Source: Yamadazyma tenuis
Lineage: Eukaryota > Ascomycota > Pichiomycetes > Serinales > Debaryomycetaceae
Direction: 5' to 3'
NCBI RefSeq assembly: GCF_029203305.1
Contig: NC_089462.1
Coordinates: forward strand, 1,798,001-1,862,000
DNA length: 64,000 nucleotides
A program made the position numbers and the translations under genes. This document shows positions 18,634 through 28,017 of the stretch, one piece after another (the stretch's first letter is position 1; the number at the start of each line of letters is the position of its first letter). The notes beneath the pieces are model-generated. The model was given only the letters and a program-made list of their open reading frames with translations, was not told the DNA's origin and ran no database searches.

Positions 18634-21024
18634 TCACTTGAACTTGGTGAACTTGATGATTTCAACCACCACCTCGAGAATCTGCTCGTTCCTATTATTC
18701 TTGAGAACACCGGCCAAAGCACTTTTGAGTGCTTGATCATGCTTAAATTTGGCGATTTGGGTCTCGCCTATATTCGCAGCCGCGTACACCAAGTCAAGAA
18801 CAACGTACACCAATCTTAAGATCAAGTCATCGTCATCTGACTGAGAGTTGAAAATTCGAACAAACGAGACGACAAGCTCTTTTCTTAAATGATCAACCTC
18901 CACTAAGAGACGAGGAATCATATCAAACTCCGAAGTGGCATTTGCAAGTAAACCTGCCAAGGTTGTTTGAAGGTGAATATCCTTCAGCTCCAACATCTTG
19001 ATCAAGATGTCCAATCTCTTCAAAGATTGTTGGTCGTCAGCATTGAAGAACTTCACAAGCATCCGCGGTTTCATTATCAAATTAGAGATCAATTCCCACG
19101 CTGCTGTCTGGATCAATGGCGAGTCTCCTTCAATGATAAAGTTATTGAGGAACTTGTCAAAGGTTTTGGTGATGATTGAGTCTTTGATTTCATCTTTAGG
19201 ATCGGCCATCGACGAGATGTTTGTTAATGCTAGTAACGATTCATACTTGTCTAGACTTGTGACGTTATCATGTAAGTAAGCATCATTGGCATTGCTTTGA
19301 AGCTTTCCGGTATAAGTTGATATGTCTGGCCCCAAAAGTTCCACCAAAAACGGGAGACATGTGACAACACTGTACTTATTGAAAGCTAAAGCCGGGTTCA
19401 CCAGAATCAAGATCTTACACAAGGCACGTATAGCCCGAAGTCTTGTTTCCACAAGAGAATCCGAAGAAGAAATGGGTCTGGTTTGGCCCAGCTGTTTCTG
19501 TAGTACCTGGCTATGCAGCACCAAGTAGTCTAGAAGAATGTTCAAAGAACCTTGTTTGACTAGCTCTTGCCTCACCTTCTTCTCTTGGTTCAACGAGATG
19601 TAGTATATAATATTCACAAACTGGTCCGAGTTGTTGCTTCCTTTTTTGGTGGTGGCCCTTATGATTTTTAACTTGGAAATGGTGTCGATGATGCTATGGT
19701 CTAAAAGTAAAGACTTGTTGAAGTTGAGGATATCCTCCGTATTCTCCTTGGTAGTGTCAGTGGTGGATTTCGGAGTGGCCACCAGTTTCAAGTAGTTGAC
19801 AGTATTGGTTTCCTGTGACTGGCTGCTCTCTTTGATTTGTGTCACATTTGATAATATAAGCAAAAGTCCGTACACTGTGGAAGAATGATCGTTTTTGAGC
19901 AGTTGGTCTTTCACTTCTGTTCTTCTTCCGATGAGCTGCACTAAACAGTCCACCACCGACTCATCAGCCCGGAGTCTGTTGCGCAAAGATGGGTTTAATG
20001 TTAAGTATGCCAAGGCTTCAATGGCAGTTCCCAAACCTTCGTTCTCCTTTCTTAAATACTCAATGCTGGTATCAAATAAGCCATCCATCGAGAAGCTGAA
20101 CAGACTATCAGCTTCCAATTGGAGGAAGTTCCATAATTTCACGATGCACAACACGGACAAGATCTTGAACAACGGATACTGATTGGCATCCAAGCCGGAG
20201 CCGACTTTAAGCAAGTCCAAGTAGATATTAGCATTGAATTTTCGACAGTCATCGTCAATGCATGAGCTGCTCACGAGCCTCAAAAGCCCATCAGCAGTGG
20301 CCCTGGGGTTCGGAAGTGACAAAGATGAGGGGGTGATTGTTTTAACGTGTTCCAACACAAGGTCCCTACAAAGACTGGAAGTGTAGACTCGAGTACAAAC
20401 CAGCGGGCAGATGGGGAACAAAAGTTCCAACGCCTTGACAAAGGCCAAAAACGTCTTTGTACCTGCGCCCGTTTCGAGAGTATAGTCGAAGAAACCATCG
20501 ATGGCATCAAAGGACTCCTGCTGTTTTAGTTCGATGTTCTTCACCACTATAAAGAGAAGCACCGCGTTCACGTCTGAAGATTCTTCCTCGGGGGCCAAGT
20601 ATGCCAACAATACTGGGAGGTGGGCGGGAAACACCACCCCAAACTCCGACACGAGCCCCAAATATACCTTCAAGTTGAAATCAATCCATGAGGTTTTGGT
20701 GGATGAGGTGGTATTTTTCAACACCAACTTGATGGAGTTGAGCACCTGAGCCGTTAGATGCTGCTCGTCCAGACACCCCAGGAGTAGGTTAACGAGGATG
20801 GCACCGTGGTCGTCGTGGATGGCGTGTAGTCCTTTTAGAAACTTTGTGATGTTGGATCGCAAGAGCTGCAAAAGAACAGCTGATGTAGGAGGGCTCTGAG
20901 AGTACTTCAAAAGCGTATCAGCAGTAGCGGCATCGCCAGCACCGGTGGGATCCTCAAACACCTGGACAGCCTTCTTGAAGTCATCGAGAGCAAGATTCTC
21001 CAACTGGGTGTGTATCTCGTTCAT
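18634..21024 (-). CDS. SHE4: UCS-domain myosin chaperone She4
   Basis: 796 residues, close to the 789 of S. cerevisiae She4. UCS proteins fold and stabilise myosin motor heads (type I and V), supporting endocytosis, mRNA transport and actin polarity. The protein is an all-helical armadillo-like repeat throughout. The middle (about 300-420) holds a family-like stretch including AIEALAYLTLNPSLRN and YGLLLILSNVTQ, recalling the UNC-45 central and UCS regions. The ATG at 21024 is 66 bases from the divergent YNG2 start. It is convergent with SFB3, with about 275 bases between the stops. Identification rests on recalled fold and length. Confidence 0.8.
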   Translation of the reverse strand: MNEIHTQLENLALDDFKKAVQVFEDPTGAGDAATADTLLKYSQSPPTSAVLLQLLRSNITKFLKGLHAIHDDHGAILVNLLLGCLDEQHLTAQVLNSIKLVLKNTTSSTKTSWIDFNLKVYLGLVSEFGVVFPAHLPVLLAYLAPEEESSDVNAVLLFIVVKNIELKQQESFDAIDGFFDYTLETGAGTKTFLAFVKALELLFPICPLVCTRVYTSSLCRDLVLEHVKTITPSSLSLPNPRATADGLLRLVSSSCIDDDCRKFNANIYLDLLKVGSGLDANQYPLFKILSVLCIVKLWNFLQLEADSLFSFSMDGLFDTSIEYLRKENEGLGTAIEALAYLTLNPSLRNRLRADESVVDCLVQLIGRRTEVKDQLLKNDHSSTVYGLLLILSNVTQIKESSQSQETNTVNYLKLVATPKSTTDTTKENTEDILNFNKSLLLDHSIIDTISKLKIIRATTKKGSNNSDQFVNIIYYISLNQEKKVRQELVKQGSLNILLDYLVLHSQVLQKQLGQTRPISSSDSLVETRLRAIRALCKILILVNPALAFNKYSVVTCLPFLVELLGPDISTYTGKLQSNANDAYLHDNVTSLDKYESLLALTNISSMADPKDEIKDSIITKTFDKFLNNFIIEGDSPLIQTAAWELISNLIMKPRMLVKFFNADDQQSLKRLDILIKMLELKDIHLQTTLAGLLANATSEFDMIPRLLVEVDHLRKELVVSFVRIFNSQSDDDDLILRLVYVVLDLVYAAANIGETQIAKFKHDQALKSALAGVLKNNRNEQILEVVVEIIKFTKFK

Positions 21025-21090
21025 ACCAGCGGCGTCAAAACTGCACCGAAAGCAGTTTGCGCGACCTCAAGTATTTTTTTCTCTGTCATC

Positions 21091-21924
21091 ATGGACACTA
21101 CGGCGGTGATAGACAAGTACACCCAGGATATCTCCAATCTCCCGTTGGAGATCCGATACATCTTCGAGGAGATCCATAACAAGGACATTCAGTTGATGGA
21201 GGCGCGTCGGCGGTACCAGGCCAAAGATAGTCAGATCCACAAACTCATTAAACAGAGCGGCACGCAAGCCAAACATCCGAAAGAACCACAAGTTTACGCC
21301 AAAATCGAGGAAGACTTACAGCTCGTGGAGAAGATCCAGAAGGAGAAGATCCTTCTTGCCAATACGGCGCTTTTTCTCATTTCCAAACACTTGTTCAACT
21401 TCGAAACCGATATCACCAAGCTCGAGCGGGACGAGCTCATACCGGCAATCGACAACGTTTATGAGATTGAAGGGGGGCCGCAGGACGGCACCGGCGGTGT
21501 CGGCCGGGCCTATAGCGACGTGTCAGCCAGCGCCACGCCGCGTAGTACCCTCTCACTAACGCCGGGAGTCGAATCGCTGGCACTCCAGAGAAAGGCCCAG
21601 AAGCGTAAGGCGATGATGAAGGCCGGCGTCAGGCCATACAAGCGCAGTCGAATGGACGATGATGACGATGACGACGAATCACAGCCCGACACGCCAGGGC
21701 GTCATGATGGGCCTGGTGGTGACGATGCCGACAATACTCTCTACTGTCTTTGTCAGCGGGTGTCGTTTGGAGAGATGATTGCGTGTGACAACGAGGACTG
21801 TCGATTCGAGTGGTTCCACTGGCAGTGCGTGGGGATTACTTCGACGCCCAAGGACAACGTCGCGTGGTACTGTCCTGACTGTGCTCCCCGGATGGAAAAA
21901 CGCAAGAAGAAGAAGAAGACCTGA
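21091..21924 (+). CDS. YNG2: ING-family NuA4 subunit Yng2
   Basis: 277 residues from the ATG at 21091; the upstream in-frame extension begins with GTG and overlaps SHE4, so it is discounted. Yng2 is a subunit of the NuA4 histone H4/H2A acetyltransferase and reads H3K4 methylation. An N-terminal ING helical domain (about 1-105, beginning MDTTAVIDKYTQDI) is followed by a disordered, acidic, basic-patched linker and a C-terminal PHD finger (about 220-268) with the C4HC3 pattern from YCLCQ to WYCPDC. It ends in a Lys-rich tail. Length matches the 282 residues of the S. cerevisiae protein. The shared 66-base promoter with SHE4 is T-rich next to YNG2. Confidence 0.93.
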   Translation: MDTTAVIDKYTQDISNLPLEIRYIFEEIHNKDIQLMEARRRYQAKDSQIHKLIKQSGTQAKHPKEPQVYAKIEEDLQLVEKIQKEKILLANTALFLISKHLFNFETDITKLERDELIPAIDNVYEIEGGPQDGTGGVGRAYSDVSASATPRSTLSLTPGVESLALQRKAQKRKAMMKAGVRPYKRSRMDDDDDDDESQPDTPGRHDGPGGDDADNTLYCLCQRVSFGEMIACDNEDCRFEWFHWQCVGITSTPKDNVAWYCPDCAPRMEKRKKKKKT

Positions 21925-22209
21925 TGAGCCATGAGCAAACCCGTGTATACATAATATAAAGTTTGACAATATGTGCCAAATGAAAGAGTCTCGTACAACC
22001 AAGGCTTACCTGCCAAATAATAGGCTTTCGCCAAAGCCATGGATAGTTGCGATGGCTGCTGAATCGAAAATTCACCGCGCGCTAAAAACAATTCTCCTGA
22101 ATCTTAATTGTTTATTGTCCACATCTGAAACACTTATACCAGCACATCTGTTGTGTTCCCGTCTCTCGTTTCCAAGTACTTTCCTAGAGTTTAGTGCAGC
22201 TTCTAAATA

Positions 22210-23094
22210 ATGAAGTCCATGATTCCACTCTACATGTTGGCCGTGGCACTTGCTGCTGATACCACCACCACACCTGCTGCTGCTGTTGCTGCTGTTGCTG
22301 CTGCTGCCACCACCCCTACCACGACAGCTGCCGCCAAGGTCACCACACCTGCTGCCGCTGCCGCCGCTGCTGTCACTACCACCACCCCTGCTGCTGCTGC
22401 TGCTGCCACTACTACCACGGCCGCTGCCGCCGCTGCTGCTGCTGCCAACGCCGATACAGATACCACCGCCACCACCGGCAAGACTACCGCCACCACCGGC
22501 CAGAAAACCGCCACCACGGATACAGACACCACGCCCACCACCACCGGCAAAACCACCACGGCCGCTGCCGCCGCTGCTGCTGCCGCCGACACAGATACAG
22601 ATACAGATACAGACACCACCACTGGTAAGACTACGGCCACCACCGGCACTACCACTGCTATCGCCACCAAAAACACTTCGACCATGAACGCTAGTCAGTT
22701 GGCGACCTACCTCTTAACTTATACTATGGACAGCTCGCAATTATCCATATACAAACTCACAGCTACCATGGACAACGCCGACTTGGGCCAGTTTTTACAG
22801 ACCCATACCACCACCACGGTGGCTGCTGCCCCGGCCCAGGCTGGCCAGCAGGCTGGAAATGGTGCTACAACGTCGGTGGAGATCAACGACGACCCTTCGG
22901 AGCCCGATACCGTAAGTTTCATCACCACCAGAGTACTTAGGTCCTCGGCCGTGGAGGCACAGGCCTCTGACGATGGAGATGACAACGATAGTGACTCCTC
23001 GTCCGACGCCAGTGACACATCGTCCGCCGGTGCCAGTCTTTTGACCGCCAGCTGGTTGGCGGTGGCTGCATTGGCCGCCGCCGTGCTTGTGTAA
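22210..23094 (+). CDS. Ala/Thr-rich mucin-like GPI-type wall protein
   Basis: 294 residues, not matched to a named family. A short signal peptide (about 1-16) leads into alternating Ala and Thr blocks (about 17-155) broken by GKTTATT and Asp-Thr runs. Next comes a triplicated 14-residue unit (159-200), then an acidic Ser/Asp-rich stretch and a hydrophobic C-terminus (about 276-294) fitting a GPI-attachment signal. Thr density suggests heavy O-mannosylation. The low-complexity coding DNA (GCT/GCC and ACC runs) makes long antisense frames appear, which are artefacts. Likely a covalently linked wall mannoprotein; function unknown. Repeat length probably varies between strains. Confidence 0.7.
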   Translation: MKSMIPLYMLAVALAADTTTTPAAAVAAVAAAATTPTTTAAAKVTTPAAAAAAAVTTTTPAAAAAATTTTAAAAAAAAANADTDTTATTGKTTATTGQKTATTDTDTTPTTTGKTTTAAAAAAAAADTDTDTDTDTTTGKTTATTGTTTAIATKNTSTMNASQLATYLLTYTMDSSQLSIYKLTATMDNADLGQFLQTHTTTTVAAAPAQAGQQAGNGATTSVEINDDPSEPDTVSFITTRVLRSSAVEAQASDDGDDNDSDSSSDASDTSSAGASLLTASWLAVAALAAAVLV

Positions 23095-23250
23095 TTAGGT
23101 TCCAATGTACTTTAGATTGTTTTAAATGTGCGTAGCTGCTGCATTCCCGTTTAACTGTTGTTTCAACAGTTCAACAGCATTTCAAAGTTTTGCAAGTTTT
23201 GACTGATTTACCAAAGTCGCACCCGATGATTATTCTGATTCTGTTTAAAC

Positions 23251-24375
23251 ATGTTTGCAAAGCCCATCCTTAGAATCGGGCTCAGCCGGACTGCAGTCCG
23301 CCGTATCCACACCATCGATGCCCTAGAAGCCCGCGTGAACACGTGGAAGGAACCGGTGCCACCGGCCGAGGTTCTCGCCCTCATAGACGAATACCACCGG
23401 CTCCAAGTCCAGGTGTACGACTACAACAAATTTTGGAATAACCCCACCAACAAGCGGATCAACCACCAGATCACACAGGTGTTACAGAACCCACACGTGA
23501 CCTTTGACAAGACGCTCTTGGCCCAGCTTTTCCGCATGAAGTTGCCGTCGCTCACCAATATCAACATCATCGGCGTATTCTACGAGCGCCTGCCCACGGC
23601 ATATATCGATAAGGCCATCGCATTGGTGCCATTCCGCCAGAGTTTGTTCAACGGCGACCTCCAGAGTGCACTCAAGCTCACCGACATCACTGTGGGCCAC
23701 CCGAACTACACGGCCCACAAACACCTGGAGTTGAAGACGGGGGTGGTCAAATTGGTGGGCTCGGGAGTGGGTATCACCGTTTTTTCCAAGTACGGAGTTC
23801 AAGAGTTGATCGACAGCGGGATCTTGGGGGATGCATGGCGATACTTGGGGTCGGTCAACACGTTGGTTGTGACATACCTCTTGAATTCGTCGTTTTTGAT
23901 GACGATTGTGAAGTTTGGTCGTCAGTTGATTTCATCAGGAGGTGACTATTTGACGTGGCAAAAGGGCACGTTCTACTCGCACTGGTACAAGCATGCGGAT
24001 GAGATGATGTTCTGCAGCAAGATTGTGGAAGCAGATCTCCGGTTGAATGGTGGAGGTGTTTCTGGAGGAGAAGTGAGTTCTGATCTTGCAACCGAATTGT
24101 GTCGAACCGGCGACAACGATACTAGTTTGGCACCTGGATACACCAGAGATGGCCATAAGGTACGGTTATTGGACTTGAGAGATAATCTTGAGGAGTTGAA
24201 GTTGCAGGCGTACTGGATGAGTGGTGGAGATGGATTTGAATGGGTGGAGCCGGACCAGGATCCAGCCGAGTTGATATGGAAGAGACACTTGAAGAAGTTT
24301 GAGGAGTTGGGGGCCGGTGATGAGGGTAAGGCATTGAAGTGGGCGGACCAGGTGATTGAGCCTGAACAAAAGTAA
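23251..24375 (+). CDS. Mitochondrial-looking membrane protein, family not recognised
   Basis: 374 residues. The start is rich in Arg and lacks acidic residues for about 20 residues (MFAKPILRIGLSRTAVRRIH), as in a matrix-targeting presequence. A soluble helical part follows, then two moderately hydrophobic stretches near 165-190 and 195-225, and a conserved-looking polar segment (HADEMMFCSKIVEADLRLNGG, about 250-270). The C-terminus is acidic. I do not recognise the family; a membrane-associated mitochondrial expression or assembly factor is a guess from context only. A 36-base repeat further downstream belongs to the opposing gene's 3' side. Confidence 0.7.
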   Translation: MFAKPILRIGLSRTAVRRIHTIDALEARVNTWKEPVPPAEVLALIDEYHRLQVQVYDYNKFWNNPTNKRINHQITQVLQNPHVTFDKTLLAQLFRMKLPSLTNINIIGVFYERLPTAYIDKAIALVPFRQSLFNGDLQSALKLTDITVGHPNYTAHKHLELKTGVVKLVGSGVGITVFSKYGVQELIDSGILGDAWRYLGSVNTLVVTYLLNSSFLMTIVKFGRQLISSGGDYLTWQKGTFYSHWYKHADEMMFCSKIVEADLRLNGGGVSGGEVSSDLATELCRTGDNDTSLAPGYTRDGHKVRLLDLRDNLEELKLQAYWMSGGDGFEWVEPDQDPAELIWKRHLKKFEELGAGDEGKALKWADQVIEPEQK

Positions 24376-24496
24376 GTGTAAATAGGAATAGCATATGAGT
24401 GCGCGATTTTGCAGCCAAGTAGAAATAGATCAGAGGAGTTGTATAATTAAGGGTTTCCTATAGTACGAGTATCTGTTCTCTAGGTGAGGCTTGATG

Positions 24497-24576
24497 TTCT
24501 GTAGACTTCAGTTTTCTAGTCTGTCTTCAATATTCTGTAGACTTCAGTTCTATAGTCTGTCTTCAATATTCTGTAG
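24497..24576 (-). repeat. 36-base tandem repeat just 3' of the Gre2-like gene
   Basis: The motif TTCTGTAG recurs at 24497, 24533 and 24569, giving two near-identical 36-base units (plus-strand TTCTGTAGACTTCAGTT... ...CTGTCTTCAATA) and a partial third. The repeat ends eight bases from the stop codon of the minus-strand reductase gene, so it would lie in that gene's 3' UTR. Confidence 0.92.
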
Positions 24577-24584
24577 CAATCCCT

Positions 24585-25589
24585 CTAATAGACTCCGACG
24601 TCGAGCATCTGCTTCACAGAGTCAACCACCCCCTGCTCCAACGAAATCAAATCCTTCTGACCCAACACCGTCAAGGTTTCTTCACAGTTAGTGCTGGCAA
24701 CTCCAAGCTTGTCATCCGGAATCACCTCTGTAGCTGGCAATTCAAGTTCTGGGAAGTGCTTGCGCACTATCTCCACAATGCGGCCCACAGATACACGGCC
24801 ATTTCCCAACAAAAACCGGTGTCCTGCCGCTGATTCAAGTTCAAAAGCCCTGATATGGCCCTCAGAAACATCTCTAACGTCAGAAAAGTCTCCAAAAAGC
24901 ATTTTTTCGGCAGAATAGTCCTTCTTCAACACCGAAGATATAATCCCCAAAGTGGATACTGGACCCTGTTTTGCAACTTCATCATACGCCTGGGGACCAA
25001 ACACTAAAGTAGGTGCATATGTGGCCAACAGGAACTGGGGCTTCTCATTTTCCAAAAAGTCCCAGGCAGCTTTTTCGGCGAACTTCTTGGATCCCCAGTA
25101 CGCAATATTTGGCTGCAAAGATTGCTCATAGGTGATAGAACTCCACAGTTCTTCAGTGATAACAAGGTCACTTCCACCATAGTGATCGGATGGTGCACAG
25201 TGGGCCACGTAGGACGAGGTGATGACCACTCTCTTGACGTGGGGACCATATTTGTGGGCAGCCTTCAAAACGCTCGTGGTACCATTTATGGCAGGAATGA
25301 GGGCCTCCTTTTCAGGGTCTTCAATAATAGGAACAAGAGGAGATGCAACATGCACCACAAACTTGATGTCCTGATGTTGCTGGAACACGTCGTCAAAAGC
25401 ATTGTCGGCAGACAACTCAGGAACCACCACAAACAGAAATAGGGGGTTATTGATGATATCGGTGTATTGCTGACATTTTTCGTGGGATCTTCCTGAACCT
25501 ACAACTTTATAGTTTTTGGCAAGTAATTTTTTGACAATATGCAAAGCGATGTAGCTGGTGAAACCAGACACAAATACAACAGTAGACAT
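24585..25589 (-). CDS. Extended short-chain reductase, Gre2/Grp2-like
   Basis: 334 residues. It resembles yeast Gre2-type NADPH-dependent methylglyoxal/ketone reductases (extended SDR, dihydroflavonol-reductase-like). The N-terminal Rossmann strand and helix (VVFVSGFTSYIALHIVKKLL), the basic GSGRS cofactor region, the catalytic serine stretch VVITSSYVA and the YxxxK pair in YWGSKKFAEKAAW are visible. Oddly, the usual GxxGxxA nucleotide motif reads GFTSYIA, with Ser in place of the second glycine, so cofactor binding may be altered. A TATATATA element (25645-25652) lies 56 bases upstream of the ATG. The gene is followed by a 36-base tandem repeat. Confidence 0.85.
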   Translation of the reverse strand: MSTVVFVSGFTSYIALHIVKKLLAKNYKVVGSGRSHEKCQQYTDIINNPLFLFVVVPELSADNAFDDVFQQHQDIKFVVHVASPLVPIIEDPEKEALIPAINGTTSVLKAAHKYGPHVKRVVITSSYVAHCAPSDHYGGSDLVITEELWSSITYEQSLQPNIAYWGSKKFAEKAAWDFLENEKPQFLLATYAPTLVFGPQAYDEVAKQGPVSTLGIISSVLKKDYSAEKMLFGDFSDVRDVSEGHIRAFELESAAGHRFLLGNGRVSVGRIVEIVRKHFPELELPATEVIPDDKLGVASTNCEETLTVLGQKDLISLEQGVVDSVKQMLDVGVY

Positions 25590-26083
25590 GGGATGGGAGG
25601 TGGATATGGGGATTTTTCAAAAAATGAACGGGGAATGAGAGTGGTATATATAGTGTTGGTGACCGATATCACCGATAGGGGATGGCAAATGCTTCACTTC
25701 GGCATCATTTTGGTTCCGGTCCGTACGCCGTATATATGTGTGAGAATGAAACTGGGGTGTAGACGGAGCACAAGAGGTTCCGCATTCCGAGATGGAAATA
25801 TGGCATATGCAGATTTCACCGAAATGGAAGTCTACTAGACTCATGTAGTAACCCCGAAAGAATGAGGGGTGACAGCAGAAGATTATAATATATTAGCGAG
25901 AGAAGGTCTATGGGACACGAACGACATATAAAGCGGTACGTAGGGTAATTGGATAGAGAATGGTGCTATTAGCTAGTGTGATGCATAACAGAATATTGGA
26001 GCTAATTTCTGGTTGGTGTGGTTGTGGTTCTCAAGGGTTCTTTCACCAATCTTAGTGTTCACTAGTCTTGTGGTTCTCAAGTG
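25590..26083. other. Intergenic between Gre2-like promoter and MGR1 3' side
   Basis: About 500 bases. It contains the TATATATA of the reductase gene and, further right, GGTTCTCAAG/GTTCTTTC-type words that grade into the repeat downstream of MGR1. Frames of 75-99 codons on both strands overlap each other and look like chance. Confidence 0.5.
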
Positions 26084-26160
26084 TTCTTTCTGCTCTCAGT
26101 ATTCTTTCCAGTCTCGTTTCTGCTCTTAGTCTCCTTTCCAGTCTCGTTTCTGCTCTTAGT
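26084..26160 (-). repeat. 30-base tandem repeat just 3' of MGR1
   Basis: Units at 26101-26130 and 26131-26160 share TTTCCAGTCTCGTTTCTGCT and differ only in their first bases; a shorter related piece precedes them at 26084-26100. The array ends 23 bases from the MGR1 stop codon on the minus strand, so it would lie in its 3' UTR. Confidence 0.9.
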
Positions 26161-26183
26161 CTGTCGGTTTCTATCTATGAATC

Positions 26184-27194
26184 CTAAGCTTCACCCACCT
26201 CATCTACATCCTCCTCCTCCCCAAACCGACTAGGCGGAATCAACCGAATACTAATATCCGTCTCCACCTGCAACTCCGCCCACGGGTCGTAGTAGTCCCA
26301 CACCGCGTCCAAATCATCGTCTGTCTCAAGCCTCCTATTTCCCAAAACTATAGGCGGTTTGGGGTAATTTTCATCCACCACAAATTGATACTTTCCCTCC
26401 ATCATCAAGTCAAGTCGGTTGCCCTTGTTGATCTCCAGCTCGTCCTTGAGCTGGTTCGTAAGGAGGTTGTTGGCAATGGCTTCATTTTCCTGGCGAATAT
26501 TGTTGTAGATCTGGGTGAACTTTTCGTGATCGAGCAACCGGGAAATACTACTGATTTGAAGAATGGGGCGACTGGCGGCCGCCGGGTGTGGTGGCACCAC
26601 TGCCGCCTGCACCGTGTCGCTGAACTGGCCCAAATCTTGGGCATTCTGGGACTTTAAGCGGTGAACTGCTTGGGTTACAAACTGCTCCTCAACAAACGCA
26701 TCGATGGTCATAGGAACATAGTTTTTGGGCCCAAACCACCAGTGCACGGGCTGCCCATTTCTGAGGGCGAGGTCGGTGTAGTACTGGCGTTCCTGCTGCC
26801 ACGGGTCAAATGGGCTTATGAGTCGAGTTGTTTCCAACCCGCTGTTAAATATCAAGTTGAGTCCAACAAGCCCATAGGTGTACTTTTTGAACGAGAGGCT
26901 CCACGACGGCACGCGGCCATTTCGAAGCAAGCGACTGGATCGTAGGGCGAAGGAGCGGGAAATGAGGCCTAATCCAAGGAAAAACTGGGCTGCTGTTAGG
27001 GCCTTAAGGGCAGTCCGGTTATCTGGTGGAGGAACTAGAGGACCCCAGAAGTGGAGGCCAAAGCTGGGATTGGTGCCGAAGTTGAGTTTTTCTCGAAGGA
27101 ATAGCTCCACGGGAGTGGGCTTGCGGGGGTTGCCACCGTTTTGGTCGCCACTTTGGTCGCCGTTGTTGTTGTTTGGCGGAATGTATACTCCCAT
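26184..27194 (-). CDS. MGR1: i-AAA protease adaptor Mgr1
   Basis: 336 residues from the ATG at 27194 (MGVYIPPNNN); the longer upstream frame runs through a minisatellite and encodes low-complexity HLHCIF repeats, so it is rejected. Mgr1 is a mitochondrial inner-membrane subunit of the Yme1 (i-AAA) protease complex, recruits substrates and is needed for survival without mtDNA. Family-like motifs are the N-terminal SFGLHFWGPLVPPPDN (about 42-57), a first membrane segment just after it, a second near 110-125, the intermembrane motif WFGPKNYVPM (about 157-166) and the C-terminal YDPWAELQVETDISIRLIP (about 305-323). These match what I recall of S. cerevisiae Mgr1. Unrelated repeats flank the gene on both sides. 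Confidence 0.88.
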   Translation of the reverse strand: MGVYIPPNNNNGDQSGDQNGGNPRKPTPVELFLREKLNFGTNPSFGLHFWGPLVPPPDNRTALKALTAAQFFLGLGLISRSFALRSSRLLRNGRVPSWSLSFKKYTYGLVGLNLIFNSGLETTRLISPFDPWQQERQYYTDLALRNGQPVHWWFGPKNYVPMTIDAFVEEQFVTQAVHRLKSQNAQDLGQFSDTVQAAVVPPHPAAASRPILQISSISRLLDHEKFTQIYNNIRQENEAIANNLLTNQLKDELEINKGNRLDLMMEGKYQFVVDENYPKPPIVLGNRRLETDDDLDAVWDYYDPWAELQVETDISIRLIPPSRFGEEEDVDEVGEA

Positions 27195-27275
27195 GGGTGC
27201 GTTGCAATTGGCGAGAAAGCGCGAGTTGGGTGTATGGGTCAGAAGTGATGGTAGAGACATAGAGACAATGATGAA

Positions 27276-27400
27276 GATGCAATGAAGATGCATGAAGATG
27301 CAATGGAGATGCAATAAAGATGCAATTAAGATACAATGAAGATACAATGAAGATACAATGAAGATACAATGAAGATGCAATACAGAAGATGCAATGCAGA
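27276..27400 (-). repeat. 11-base minisatellite upstream of MGR1
   Basis: About eleven units of the type GATGCAATGAA / GATACAATGAA in tandem (plus strand), some with one-base changes or small indels; the four central GATACAATGAA copies are identical. It lies 82-206 bases upstream of the MGR1 ATG, between MGR1 and COX6, so it may be in the MGR1 promoter or leader. The unit length is close to one helical turn. Confidence 0.95.
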
Positions 27401-27561
27401 GAATCCAATAAAAGAGAAAATGGAAGGAAAATGGTGAAAAGTAATTGGGAAATGGTACATAATCAAGGACTGAACCTAAACCTTAACCCAGAACATCTCA
27501 GTCAGTTCACTTAACTCATTAGTGTATATTTTATGAATGAATAAATACTGCGTCCATTCAT

Positions 27562-28017
27562 CTAAGCATCTTGTGCGTACAACTCTTCTTTCAAGTCAAT
27601 ACCCAACTCTTGTCTGATATCCTTCAACTCTTCCAAGTAAGCCTCGTACTGCTGCTTGTTTTCAACCTTGTGCTTCAAGGCTTCAAAAGTTCTCACGGCG
27701 GTAGGGTAGTCGTTCACTCTTCTACAGGCCAATAAAGCCTTTTCAATCACGGCCGGAGCTGGCACCAAATCGTAGGAAAAACAGTTGTTCAAGATTCTTT
27801 GCACCTCGAACAAATCGTATGCTTCTTCGAACTCCTGCTCGTATCTGGCGGTAAATTCTTCGAAACTTTCTTCGTGGTGGTCATCCGAGTAGTTTCTAAC
27901 CTGACGAACAGCCACTTGCGAGATCATGAATCTGTTGGCGGGCGTGGCCAAACTGTGTAAGTGGGCTCTTGGAATGGCTCTAACTCTCAAAGCTGAACGG
28001 ACGGTCGATGCAAACAT
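27562..28017 (-). CDS. COX6: Cytochrome c oxidase subunit VI
   Basis: 151 residues from the ATG at 28017; the upstream in-frame extension is not presequence-like and is discounted. This is the yeast counterpart of mammalian COX5A, a matrix-side subunit of complex IV needed for assembly and regulation. A basic presequence (about 1-40, with several Arg) is followed by the acidic mature start SDDHHEESFEEFTARYEQEF, an almost invariant Cox6 feature, and an all-helical domain with RILNNCFSYDLVPAP and ALLACRRVNDYPTAVRTFEALK. Length agrees with S. cerevisiae (148). CCAAT-type words occur upstream (28073-28077 and 28285-28289), fitting Hap-type control. Confidence 0.95.
   Translation of the reverse strand: MFASTVRSALRVRAIPRAHLHSLATPANRFMISQVAVRQVRNYSDDHHEESFEEFTARYEQEFEEAYDLFEVQRILNNCFSYDLVPAPAVIEKALLACRRVNDYPTAVRTFEALKHKVENKQQYEAYLEELKDIRQELGIDLKEELYAQDA

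Noticed and set aside
22230..22685. 151-codon antisense frame rich in Val and Ala
   Set aside because: It mirrors the Ala/Thr codon runs of the wall-protein gene and has no independent support.
27195..27380. 62-residue extension of Mgr1 (HLHCIF-type repeats)
   Set aside because: It is a translation of the 11-base minisatellite, and the ORF is extended only by repeat codons; MGVYIPP matches the known Mgr1 start.
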